64,000 nucleotides of DNA from positions 2,046,001-2,110,000 of the forward strand of contig OY759785.1 in assembly GCA_963662605.1 (NCBI GenBank). The letters are read 5' to 3'. The stretch is from G963662605 sp963662605 (GTDB lineage: Bacteria > Bacteroidota > Ignavibacteria > Ignavibacteriales > Ignavibacteriaceae). This document shows, piece after piece, positions 27,520 to 36,012 of the stretch. The position numbers were made by a program, and so were the translations under genes. The notes below the pieces were generated by a model. It ran no database searches. It worked only from the letters and a program-made list of their open reading frames with translations, and was not told the origin of the DNA. Every line of letters begins with the position of its first letter. Position 1 is the stretch's first letter.

Positions 27520-28555
27520 AGTAGTATCAGGCATAGTATTTTTTGTCCTTAGTTGCGGCTATTTGTACGGGCAGGAATGTGTTATGTGCTATAAATCGGA
27601 CGGGACTAAGGTAAGTCCGGGAAGATCCTGGACCGAATCCAGAAACGGCGTGACGTATAATTGTACGTGTACCAGTTCAGGCCCCCGCTGTACAAGTTCT
27701 TCCGGGGGAGGCGGCGGCAGTTCATCAGGTAATTCGACCAACGAGATAATGACTAACTTGGTCGGTAATATGTTTCAGAACTTGTTGAATAATCTCTTTA
27801 ATTCATCAAGCAGTTCATCCGAAGAAAGTTCATCAAGTCAGCAATCGAGTTCATCGTACACGGCTCCTGCCTTAAGTCAGGAGGAGATTGACGAGATGAT
27901 CGCGAAACAAAAAGCGTGGAAAGAACAAGTCGGTAAGATGCAGGCCGATTACACGAAAATCGTTAATGAGAAATTCGCGGATCAGCAAAAGGTAGCGGCT
28001 AACGATTTGAAAAACAGATTCGCCAAATCCGAAGCAACAAAAACGATTAAACAATTGAATTGTGCAGCCCGGAAACATATCGGTGATGCCCGGTTAGTGC
28101 TTAATGGCAGCGCAAATCTTAAGGATCTCGAAACGCCGCTTGAGGATATGCGCTCCTCAGCCGATTTTACACAAAAGCCGGATGTTGACTGTCAGCCGAT
28201 AGAAGTGAAAATTCCTGAAGTAACAGCTCAAAATCCCGTCGGGTTTCAACAGATGATGTATCACTCGATACAAATGAAAGCAGACAGCATTTCCGTTAAC
28301 AGCGCTCTTTTAAAACAGCGTCAAACGAATCTGAAAAAAACAATTGAAGAGAAAAAACAGGAAATTTCTGCACTTGAAAAAAAGCCGAAGGCGGACAACG
28401 ACGCTGACAAAATAAAAGCAGCCGCTTTGGCCGCACTTAAAGCTGCCAATGATGAAGAAAAATTGGTCGAGGATGAAATTGTCAGTAATGAAAAAGGTCT
28501 TGACGCACTGGAAAAATTACGGAGTACATATGATATTAAAGACCAGAAGAAGTAG
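27509..28555 (+). CDS. Secreted Cys-rich/Ser-rich coiled-coil protein of unknown function
   Basis: 348 residues. After the signal peptide a short cysteine-rich segment has C24, C27, C52, C54 and C61, a spacing reminiscent of a small von-Willebrand-C-like or zinc-knuckle module. A Ser/Gly-rich linker (residues ~63-125) and then long charged coiled coils follow. No enzyme motif is visible. It overlaps the FecR-like gene upstream and the TPR gene downstream, so the products are probably made together and may form one complex. Confidence 0.7.
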   Translation: MKNRVVSGIVFFVLSCGYLYGQECVMCYKSDGTKVSPGRSWTESRNGVTYNCTCTSSGPRCTSSSGGGGGSSSGNSTNEIMTNLVGNMFQNLLNNLFNSSSSSSEESSSSQQSSSSYTAPALSQEEIDEMIAKQKAWKEQVGKMQADYTKIVNEKFADQQKVAANDLKNRFAKSEATKTIKQLNCAARKHIGDARLVLNGSANLKDLETPLEDMRSSADFTQKPDVDCQPIEVKIPEVTAQNPVGFQQMMYHSIQMKADSISVNSALLKQRQTNLKKTIEEKKQEISALEKKPKADNDADKIKAAALAALKAANDEEKLVEDEIVSNEKGLDALEKLRSTYDIKDQKK

Positions 28556-29525
28556 TCTTTTATTTGTATTAATTGTAGCTCTGATGATAGTATTGCAGAG
28601 GAATACTATCGCCCAAAGTGAAATCCCCCAAAGCATTAAAGAAATGCTGCAAAACGGCATTAATATTCTTGATTCTGCCAAAACACCCAAAGATGTTGAA
28701 AGTGCCGTTGATGTTTTCAGGAATGCGGCGAAACTGGAGCCGAAGTCACCCGAGGTACATTATTATCTTGGAAAAACCTTGCAGCTTCTATACGGCAATG
28801 TCCGGAATGCTATTAATCAATACCGTAAATACCTGGAATTAGCACCTGATGCAGTTGATCGTGAAGGTGTTGAAAAGGAAATCGTGGATCTGGAAAAATA
28901 CATCAGCGTTAATTCCGATTCATGGCTGCTCGGATTCCGGTTTATGACTCTGCATGATAATGTATTCGTATGGAAAATCCGTGAAGCGGCGACTCTTTCG
29001 TCTGACAATATAAAATCATCATTGTATCCGGGTGATAAGATACTCACAATCGGCGGTGCAGAAGTTCATAAGTCCAACATCAATGGAATCCTGCAGTCTG
29101 TCATCGCGAGTACTACAAATAGTATTAAAATTACTGTTCTGCGCGGAACGGAACAGCTCAGCATGGATGTACAAAAAAGAAATATAGAGGATAAACCTCC
29201 GTTCGAGTATATCGGGGAATCTGATTTGAAAGAAAAAATTGCAACTGCAAAGATTCCTCTTGTTGTTTACTGGATGAAAGAACGAGATATCGTATGTCTT
29301 CAGTATGAAAAGCTCCTTACGATTGTGAGCATGAGAAATCAAGGGAAATTCTCGGTCATCGCAATTGAGATGGATATTAATAAAGTGCTTCCTGATGAAT
29401 ACGGTATCAGTTATGAAAAAGCACCCGCCGCGATTGTTTACGAAAACGGTAAGCCTACATTATCTGTCGCGGGAAGAGGAGAGATAAGCAAGTTATCGGA
29501 AAAATTAAAAGAGTTAATGAAGTAG
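28530..29525 (+). CDS. TPR-PDZ-thioredoxin-like secreted protein 1
   Basis: About 331 residues from ATG at 28530, chosen because GGAG lies five bases upstream and a signal peptide begins there; the frame is open back to 28449 inside the previous gene. TPR helices occupy residues ~35-110 (VHYYLGKTLQLLYGNVRNAI). A PDZ-like region contains LYPGDKILTIGGAEVHKSNI. The C-terminal ~90 residues look like a thioredoxin fold with EKAPAAIVYENGKPT as the cis-proline strand. The usual WCxxC is replaced by WMKERDIVCLQYEKL, so it cannot be a standard disulfide oxidoreductase. Confidence 0.75.
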   Translation: MILKTRRSSLLFVLIVALMIVLQRNTIAQSEIPQSIKEMLQNGINILDSAKTPKDVESAVDVFRNAAKLEPKSPEVHYYLGKTLQLLYGNVRNAINQYRKYLELAPDAVDREGVEKEIVDLEKYISVNSDSWLLGFRFMTLHDNVFVWKIREAATLSSDNIKSSLYPGDKILTIGGAEVHKSNINGILQSVIASTTNSIKITVLRGTEQLSMDVQKRNIEDKPPFEYIGESDLKEKIATAKIPLVVYWMKERDIVCLQYEKLLTIVSMRNQGKFSVIAIEMDINKVLPDEYGISYEKAPAAIVYENGKPTLSVAGRGEISKLSEKLKELMK

Positions 29526-29572
29526 ATTTTTATCTATACCTATACATTTATTCATATTAGCCCGGAGTAAAA

Positions 29573-30553
29573 ATGTTTTTACATAAATGTCTTACAACCA
29601 AAAATATAATTCTATTGTTCGTGTTTATTCTTACGGTCAACATTTCAGTAAAAGCACAGAAGGAGATCCCCGAAAATATCAAAGGGATATTACAGGAAGG
29701 AATTCAAAGCATTGATGCCGCTAAGGTTCCCGATGATATTGATAAAGCAGTTGGACTTTTTAAACAAGCAGTAAAAGCAGCGCCAGAATTTCCCGAAGTG
29801 CATTATTATCTTGGCAGAACTCTGGTACTACTTGAGGGGAATGCCAGAAACGCGATGAAAGAGTATAAAAAATATATCACGCTATACCCCGATGCGCCGG
29901 ATAAAGAAACCGTCACCGCTGAAATAGCCAGATTGGAAAGAATTCTGAAGACCAATAATCAGACATCTTTAATTGGTGTCGAGTTGATGGCAATGAACGG
30001 CGGAATCTATATCCGCAAAGTTAAAGAAATGGCGCTCGGCAGAATTCAGTCAAGAATGCAGCGTTTGTCGGCAGGTCAAAAAGTTTTACAGATCAACGGG
30101 GAAGATGTCAAAGAATCCAACTTGCAGGATGTCCTCAATAAAATTGACAATACTTCAACCGAAAAAATTCAGATAACCGTAATGGGGACAGGAGAGCCGT
30201 ATTCAGTGGATGTTCCCAAGGCCGGAAATAAGGGAATGATGAAAGCTCTGGATGAAGAAGACCTGAGCGAACTCATCGCATCAAATGCAAAAGTATTGGT
30301 AGTATGGGGACCCGCTAAACCCGGAACTGCACTTGGTTATTACACAAAATTAGAGTATTTCCTTATGGCTCATAAGGATGTAAAGGCATATGAAATCAAC
30401 CTGAACAAAAACAAAATGCTTGATGTTGAATACGGCATAGACACCGAAACCCTGCCATCGTTTTCATTATACAAAAACGGCAAACTGACCGAAGTAATAA
30501 AAGGTTTTGAGCCGGAAGTGTTTGATGAAAAAATCAAAGTGCTGGCGGAGTAG
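29573..30553 (+). CDS. TPR-PDZ-thioredoxin-like secreted protein 2
   Basis: A 326-residue paralogue of the preceding gene with the same order: signal peptide (cleavage near VKA-QK), TPR region (VHYYLGRTLVLLEGNARNAM), PDZ-like segment (LSAGQKVLQINGEDVKESNL) and thioredoxin-like tail (ETLPSFSLYKNGKLTEV). The active-site position reads WGPAKPGTALGYYTKLEYF, with no cysteines at all. Separated from its paralogue by 47 bp, it looks like a tandem duplication. Both could be binding scaffolds for the FecR-like or Cys-rich neighbours. Confidence 0.75.
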   Translation: MFLHKCLTTKNIILLFVFILTVNISVKAQKEIPENIKGILQEGIQSIDAAKVPDDIDKAVGLFKQAVKAAPEFPEVHYYLGRTLVLLEGNARNAMKEYKKYITLYPDAPDKETVTAEIARLERILKTNNQTSLIGVELMAMNGGIYIRKVKEMALGRIQSRMQRLSAGQKVLQINGEDVKESNLQDVLNKIDNTSTEKIQITVMGTGEPYSVDVPKAGNKGMMKALDEEDLSELIASNAKVLVVWGPAKPGTALGYYTKLEYFLMAHKDVKAYEINLNKNKMLDVEYGIDTETLPSFSLYKNGKLTEVIKGFEPEVFDEKIKVLAE

Positions 30554-30722
30554 TCTATTATGTAAAAGTATTCCTATTGCTGTTTTAACATATGAAAACC
30601 GAGTACTTTATTACCTGAAAATATTGAAGACAATTATCTGCCTTTTTATTATTTTAAAAGATAAATATGTCGTTTTTGGCTAATAAATAGTATATTAATG
30701 GTACATTTCAAACGAGATTTTT

Positions 30723-31136
30723 ATGGCTGATGTACATTCAAAAGTAACCAGAAGCTATAATATGAGTCAAATTAGGGGTAAAAACACTAAACCCGAAATG
30801 ATTGTAAGAAAATATCTGTTTGCAAATGGACTCAGATATAAATTGCATGATAAAAAACTTCCTGGCAAACCCGATCTGGTTTTTCCTAGGCGCAAAACAG
30901 TTATATTTGTCAATGGTTGTTTTTGGCATGGTCATGCCGGATGTAGTTATTTTGTTATTCCCAAAACAAGGACACGATGGTGGATGGACAAAATTAACGG
31001 GAATAAAATCAAAGATGCTGAAAATATTAAAGCATTAATCAATCTTGGATGGAAAGTAATAATTGTCTGGGCATGTGATTTGAGACCTTCGAATAAAGAA
31101 AAACGTTTAACAAAACTACTTAATGAAATTAATTGA
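30723..31136 (+). CDS. vsr: Vsr-type very-short-patch repair endonuclease
   Basis: 137 residues with the family signature at the N-terminus (DVHSKVTRSYNMSQIRGKNT, then KPE) and the nuclease core PGKPDLVFPRRKTVIFVNGCFWHGH. The core includes the aspartate and histidines used for metal binding and catalysis. Vsr nicks T:G mismatches left by deamination of 5-methylcytosine. Its stop overlaps the methyltransferase start by 4 bp (ATGA), so it is coupled to the enzyme whose damage it would repair. Because no separate restriction nuclease is visible, it could also be the nuclease of the module. AT-rich compared with its neighbours. Confidence 0.92.
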   Translation: MADVHSKVTRSYNMSQIRGKNTKPEMIVRKYLFANGLRYKLHDKKLPGKPDLVFPRRKTVIFVNGCFWHGHAGCSYFVIPKTRTRWWMDKINGNKIKDAENIKALINLGWKVIIVWACDLRPSNKEKRLTKLLNEIN

Positions 31137-32401
31137 TGAGTAATTTAAAATATATTGATTTATTCGCCGGAGCAGGTGGACTTTCCGAAGGATTTATCCG
31201 CGCCGGTTTTGAACCTGTAGCGCATATTGAACTTGATGGAGCCGCATGCTATACTCTTCGAACTCGTACGGCTTATCATTATTTAAAATCTGTTGGGATG
31301 TATGAATCTTACATTTCATATTTAAAAGGAGAAATATCAAGATCCGCGTTATATTCTCTTGTCCCTGCTGACTTAATGGAATCAGTAATTAACTTACCGA
31401 TTGGGGCTACACATAATCAATTAATTCATAAGGCCATTGAGAAATTGTGTCTTGGGAAGGAAATTGACTTGATAATCGGAGGACCTCCATGCCAGGCATA
31501 TTCCTTAATTGGTAGAGCTATTTCAAAGGATGGCATGAAAGGTGATCACAGAAATTATCTCTACGTACATTATGCTAAATTCCTAGAGAAGTATGAACCT
31601 AAGTTGTTTGTATTTGAGAATGTTCTTGGATTAAAATCAGCCGGTGATGGTAAATATCTGGGAAATATGAAAAGTCTATTTTTGAAAAAAGGTTATCAAA
31701 TTAAGATATTCACATTAGAAGCTACTAATTTTGGGGTGTTGCAAAACAGAAGACGTATTGTAATTCTTGGTTGGAAAGAAAATACTGGTTGTTTTATACC
31801 AAATCTTGAAGATATTAAAGTTGTCGGTTCATATAGTGTAAATTCATTGTTAACCGATTTACCAAAGATTCAGGCTGGTGAAGGAAAAGATAAATATTTG
31901 GAATATGTTTCAAAACCAAATGAATATTTAAATAATAGTTTTATCCGGAATGGTATCGATATTGTAACCCAGCATTTTGCGAGGCCAAATACTGATCTAG
32001 ATAAAGAAATTTATAGGATTGCAGTTCAGAATTGGAATAATGGAAAAGCAAGATTAAATTATAATGATTTACCGGAGCGACTAAAAACACATAAAAACCG
32101 AGAATCATTCACAGATCGTTTCAAGATTGTTGCCGCGGACGAGCCATATTCGCAAACAATTTTGGCTCACATTGCTAAAGATGGGCACTATTACATACAT
32201 CCTGATATAGAGCAAAATCGCTCCTTAACAGTTAGAGAAGCAGCTCGACTGCAATCGTTTCCTGACGATTACTATTTTGAAGGAATAAAGGAGGGGGTAA
32301 ATAGAACACCTGCTTTTAAACAAATCGGAAACGCTGTTCCTCCCTTAATGGCTTATCTTATCGCTGAAAAAATAAAAGAATCAATATGTCAAAAGAAGTA
32401 A
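31133..32401 (+). CDS. C5-cytosine DNA methyltransferase
   Basis: 422 residues with the ordered C5-MTase motifs: I (YIDLFAGAGGLSEGF), IV with the catalytic Cys (IIGGPPCQAYS), VI (FVFENVLGL), VIII (NFGVLQNRRRIVILG), IX (SLTVREAARLQSFPDDYYF) and X (FKQIGNAVPPLMAYLIAEKI). Between motifs I and IV there is an extra ~75-residue segment. The target-recognition region lies between VIII and IX (residues ~215-355); the recognition sequence cannot be inferred. The start is ATGATG overlapping the vsr stop, and the end overlaps the GHKL gene by 16 bp. Confidence 0.95.
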   Translation: MMSNLKYIDLFAGAGGLSEGFIRAGFEPVAHIELDGAACYTLRTRTAYHYLKSVGMYESYISYLKGEISRSALYSLVPADLMESVINLPIGATHNQLIHKAIEKLCLGKEIDLIIGGPPCQAYSLIGRAISKDGMKGDHRNYLYVHYAKFLEKYEPKLFVFENVLGLKSAGDGKYLGNMKSLFLKKGYQIKIFTLEATNFGVLQNRRRIVILGWKENTGCFIPNLEDIKVVGSYSVNSLLTDLPKIQAGEGKDKYLEYVSKPNEYLNNSFIRNGIDIVTQHFARPNTDLDKEIYRIAVQNWNNGKARLNYNDLPERLKTHKNRESFTDRFKIVAADEPYSQTILAHIAKDGHYYIHPDIEQNRSLTVREAARLQSFPDDYYFEGIKEGVNRTPAFKQIGNAVPPLMAYLIAEKIKESICQKK

Positions 32402-34506
32402 TTAAAAAAGATAAAACGATACCTGTAAAGTTTAAGCCTAGAGCAAGGCTTCTTTTACAGTTGGGAGATCAACTCATTAAAAATGAAAGTGTCGCCCTTA
32501 TCGAATTAGTAAAAAATTCCTATGACGCAGATGCGAATCAGGTGAATATATACATGGAAAACGTTGATGATCCAGAAAATGGAATAATTATTATTGAAGA
32601 TGATGGATACGGAATGGACGCGGAAACTGTAGAAAATGTCTGGATGGAGCCGGGAAGTGACTTTAAATCACAGAAATTTATTAAGAGAGAATTAAGTCCA
32701 AACTATAAAAGACTCCCTATCGGTGAAAAGGGAATTGGAAGATTTGGCGTCCATAAATTGGGGAATCACATTGAAATGACTACAAAAATGGATGGGGCTA
32801 ACGAAGTTAATGTAAAAATTGATTGGACGATATTTAATGACTATAAATATCTTGAGGAAGTCCCAATTAGAATTATCGAAAGAGGGTCTCCAGCTATATT
32901 CAAGGGAGGTAGAACCGGTACTTCTATTTCGATAAGTAATTTAAGAAAAGAATGGACGCGAGGTGTGGCAAGAAATGTAAAAAGGACCATCACATCATTA
33001 ACTTCTCCTTTTGACTCGGGCGATTCATTCAAAGCTGAGTTTAATGTGTTAGACAAACCAAATTGGTTCGAAGGACTGCTCGTATGGGATGATATTAAAG
33101 ATTATGCATTATTTAATTTTCGAATTACAATTGGTGGGCATGCAATTAGTAAATTTGAGTATAATTTTACACCATGGGCTTCCATGCCAAAATTAGATTG
33201 TAGAACCGTTACAATAAATGATGAATTAGTGAAAGAATTTTTGAGAATTGAAGATTCAGATGGAAAGCCATTCCCTTTAGATAAGCATAAAATAGGAGAT
33301 ATAGTATTTGAGGGTTACATTTTTGATAGAGACTCTTTTGTAATGAAATTGGGAGTTTCAGATAAAGTTGGATTCAAAAAGTATCTTGATAATAATGCCG
33401 GGATACGAGTTTTCAGAGATGGTTTGCGGATTTATGATTATGGGGAAGCTGAAAATGATTGGCTGGGATTAGATTTAAGAAGAGTTAACCAGCCAGGAAA
33501 AAGGTTGAGTAATAATATTGTTTTAGGGGCGGTTTATTTAAAACGCAACGATAGCTATGATCTCATTGAAAAAACAAATCGAGAGGGCTTCGTTGAGAAT
33601 CCTGCATATGAAGCTTTTAGAAATTCAATTTTGCATTGCCTTAAGTTAGTCGAGACGTTGAGATTTACTGATAAAAAAAAGATTCGCTTAATGTATGGGC
33701 CATCACTAAAATCTGAACCTGTCCTTCAAGTATTAGGGGATCTCAAAGATTATGTAGATAAAAACGTTCACGAAAATGAGATCCGATCAGAGATTACTCG
33801 ATACTTAATTAAAATTGAAGTTGATTATAAAAATATTAATGAAAATCTGCTTAAGGCCGCCGGCGCCGGTTTGAGTATGAGTGTTGTTGTGCATGAAGTT
33901 GAGAAAATAATTTTAGAAATTGCAAAGGTTCTTAAAGCAGAAAAGGCATCCGAAAGAGCAATAAATTTAGTTAAGCATCTTGAAAAATTAATAGATGGAT
34001 ATTCCGGAATAATCAGAAAATCCGAGCAGTCAAATGAGGATTTGAAAGAGATTATTGAGCAATCAATCACCAATACGGAATTTCGATTAGCGGCTCATAA
34101 AGTTAATATTATTAGAGCATATCAAAATTATACGGGGAAATGCAAAGCAAAAGTTTCAAGGAGTTTGTTAATTGGTAGTTTGATGAACATTTACGATAAT
34201 GCTATTTATTGGTTAAATAAATCAGGAAGGCTGAATCAATATATTTATATCTCGTTATCGGAAGAAGAAGAAGGGTACATTAGCATTGTAATCGCTGATA
34301 ATGGGACTGGATTTTTGCTCCCAACTGATGAAGTTACTGAACCTTTTGTGTCTGCAAAACCTGATGGGATTGGACTAGGCCTTCATATAGCAAATGAAAT
34401 CATGTTAGCTCAAAAAGGCAAATTATTGTTTCCTGATTGGGGTGATTTTGAACTTCCCGACAAATTTAAGACTGGTGCAATAATAGTTTTAGCATTTAAA
34501 AAATGA
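32386..34506 (+). CDS. Dual-GHKL ATPase: MORC/Hsp90-like N-terminus plus histidine-kinase-like C-terminus
   Basis: 706 residues with two separate GHKL ATP-binding modules. The N-terminal one has the N-box E40-x3-N44 (LIELVKNSYDADAN), G1 EDDGYGMD and G2 GEKGIGRFG (113-121), as in Hsp90/MutL/MORC ATPases. The C-terminal one has an H-box-like motif with His503 (MSVVVHEVEKI), a helical stretch, the N-box with N605 (LMNIYDNAIYWL), G1 ADNGTGF with D638, and G2 DGIGLGLHIANEI, as in sensor histidine kinases. It overlaps the methyltransferase gene and is followed 6 bp later by a receiver-domain gene. MORC-like ATPases in restriction-modification operons are known; the joined kinase half is unusual. 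Confidence 0.85.
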   Translation: MSKEVIKKDKTIPVKFKPRARLLLQLGDQLIKNESVALIELVKNSYDADANQVNIYMENVDDPENGIIIIEDDGYGMDAETVENVWMEPGSDFKSQKFIKRELSPNYKRLPIGEKGIGRFGVHKLGNHIEMTTKMDGANEVNVKIDWTIFNDYKYLEEVPIRIIERGSPAIFKGGRTGTSISISNLRKEWTRGVARNVKRTITSLTSPFDSGDSFKAEFNVLDKPNWFEGLLVWDDIKDYALFNFRITIGGHAISKFEYNFTPWASMPKLDCRTVTINDELVKEFLRIEDSDGKPFPLDKHKIGDIVFEGYIFDRDSFVMKLGVSDKVGFKKYLDNNAGIRVFRDGLRIYDYGEAENDWLGLDLRRVNQPGKRLSNNIVLGAVYLKRNDSYDLIEKTNREGFVENPAYEAFRNSILHCLKLVETLRFTDKKKIRLMYGPSLKSEPVLQVLGDLKDYVDKNVHENEIRSEITRYLIKIEVDYKNINENLLKAAGAGLSMSVVVHEVEKIILEIAKVLKAEKASERAINLVKHLEKLIDGYSGIIRKSEQSNEDLKEIIEQSITNTEFRLAAHKVNIIRAYQNYTGKCKAKVSRSLLIGSLMNIYDNAIYWLNKSGRLNQYIYISLSEEEEGYISIVIADNGTGFLLPTDEVTEPFVSAKPDGIGLGLHIANEIMLAQKGKLLFPDWGDFELPDKFKTGAIIVLAFKK

Positions 34507-34512
34507 GGGATT

Positions 34513-35808
34513 ATGAATCTACCAAATAATGGTCGCATAGTAATCGTTGATGACAATATAAATGAGGTCAAACCTCTAATGAACATTCTTTCTAAGAGAA
34601 GAATTCCTTTTAATTACTATGATGGTACTAAAATTGTTGATTTTCCAAGTGACGCTGATGAAAATAGCTTGCGAGTGTTGTTCTTGGATCTTAATATTTT
34701 CGAACTAAATAAGGATGCAAAAACTGTCATTAGTTCAATAGATGCGATATTACGAAGAATTATTCCGGAGAACCCAAATCCATACTTACTTGTAATTTGG
34801 AGCAAACAAAATCATGACTATAAGCAGGTTTTGGAGCAACACTTTGTTGATAATATGCCTGCCAAGTCTCCCGCGAAAATAATTTTTTTGCAAAAAAGTA
34901 GTTATTTTGATTATGACGGTCAAACATGGATACCGCAGACAGATTGTATTCAAAGGATAGAGAACGATTTAGATAATGAACTGAATACGATATCTGTTTT
35001 GTCCAGCTTAATTTCTTGGGAAAATATTATTCATGCCAATACTGGCGCTACTATTAAAGAGTTTTCTTCTTTATATGAATTTGATGGAAACTGGGATAAA
35101 AGGTTAAAAGCAGTTTTGTACATGATGGCAGAATCAATTGTAGGCCCTTCTGTAATAAAAAATATGAGCGATAATCAAAAGCTTTCTAAAGCTTTTAGTA
35201 ATTTTAATTCATTTTTATTAGATAAAATTGAAAATGAAGTTGAAGATCAAAAACTGGGTGAGTTAAAAAATATTCTTAAGGCGGGGGTGACAATACCCCC
35301 CTCAATCATTGCCAAAATAAATACTAAATTGCATTTGACGAATAAAGAATTAACAATCACTGAATTTTCTCAGGGGAATATGTACTTATTGCCAAATCAA
35401 CAAGATATGATAAATAAAATTCTATGGGCTGAAAAGTTTAAAAACCAAAAGCGCAGTGAGTTACTAGATTCTTCGCCTCAATTAGTTCAGCTTGATATTA
35501 CTCCGGTATGTGATTACTCTCAAAACAAAGACTATGTGCGGACTGTTTATGGAATTTTATTTGATAATACTCATTTTGATGAATGTAGGGCTAACAAGAC
35601 TCAGTTTTATTACCTAACTCCAATAGTTGAGGTTTCGAACCGAGAAAAATTTATGCTTTTTGATTTTAGGTTTATTGAAACAACTTCTAAAGAAGAGATA
35701 ATCAAAAGAGGTGTTCCACCTCAGCTCAAATTAAAAAAAGAAATATGCACAGATATCCAATCGCAACTTTCAAATCAAATCAATAGACCAGGGATTAGTT
35801 CCCTGTGA
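34513..35808 (+). CDS. Receiver-domain protein with large uncharacterised C-terminus
   Basis: 431 residues. The first ~130 form a response-regulator receiver with all signature residues: acidic pair D13/D14 (IVIVDDN), phospho-acceptor D59 (VLFLDLN), S97 at the end of strand 4 (LLVIWSKQ) and K128 (IIFLQKSS). The remaining 300 residues match no family I recognise. They contain a helical stretch (150-300) and an alpha/beta part (~320-400) with VQLDITPVCDYSQNKDYVR and KFMLFDFRFIE. There is no obvious helix-turn-helix, so it is unlikely to be an ordinary transcription factor; it may be the effector or nuclease subunit. Its partner kinase is probably the upstream GHKL protein. Confidence 0.8.
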   Translation: MNLPNNGRIVIVDDNINEVKPLMNILSKRRIPFNYYDGTKIVDFPSDADENSLRVLFLDLNIFELNKDAKTVISSIDAILRRIIPENPNPYLLVIWSKQNHDYKQVLEQHFVDNMPAKSPAKIIFLQKSSYFDYDGQTWIPQTDCIQRIENDLDNELNTISVLSSLISWENIIHANTGATIKEFSSLYEFDGNWDKRLKAVLYMMAESIVGPSVIKNMSDNQKLSKAFSNFNSFLLDKIENEVEDQKLGELKNILKAGVTIPPSIIAKINTKLHLTNKELTITEFSQGNMYLLPNQQDMINKILWAEKFKNQKRSELLDSSPQLVQLDITPVCDYSQNKDYVRTVYGILFDNTHFDECRANKTQFYYLTPIVEVSNREKFMLFDFRFIETTSKEEIIKRGVPPQLKLKKEICTDIQSQLSNQINRPGISSL

Positions 35809-35861
35809 CTCCGAGAAACGAAATAATCTGCTAGTGCCATCCTTTTTAGTGGCTGGTCTAT
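35783..35861. repeat. Inverted repeat at the end of the vsr-methyltransferase module
   Basis: ATAGACCAG at 35783-35791 is matched by CTGGTCTAT at 35853-35861. Inside lies a perfect hairpin (CAGGGA-TTAGT-TCCCTG, 35789-35805) that ends next to the receiver gene's stop codon. It may be a transcript-end structure or a boundary scar. Confidence 0.4.
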
Positions 35862-36012
35862 ATATTGTAATATTTAAAAATCATTTCACTCTGTTATATT
35901 CAAAAATAATGTAGTAATTTTACCAAATTGTTTTGGGAGAAAAAGCGCTTTATTTGAAGTGAATTTTTCCCGGAACTAAATTGTTATGGTAAATAAATAG
36001 ATTTTTGGATTT

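Noticed and set aside
30723..31136. Vsr gene as an ordinary type II restriction enzyme
   Set aside because: The N-terminal signature and core motifs are those of mismatch nucleases; a restriction role remains only a possibility in the module finding.
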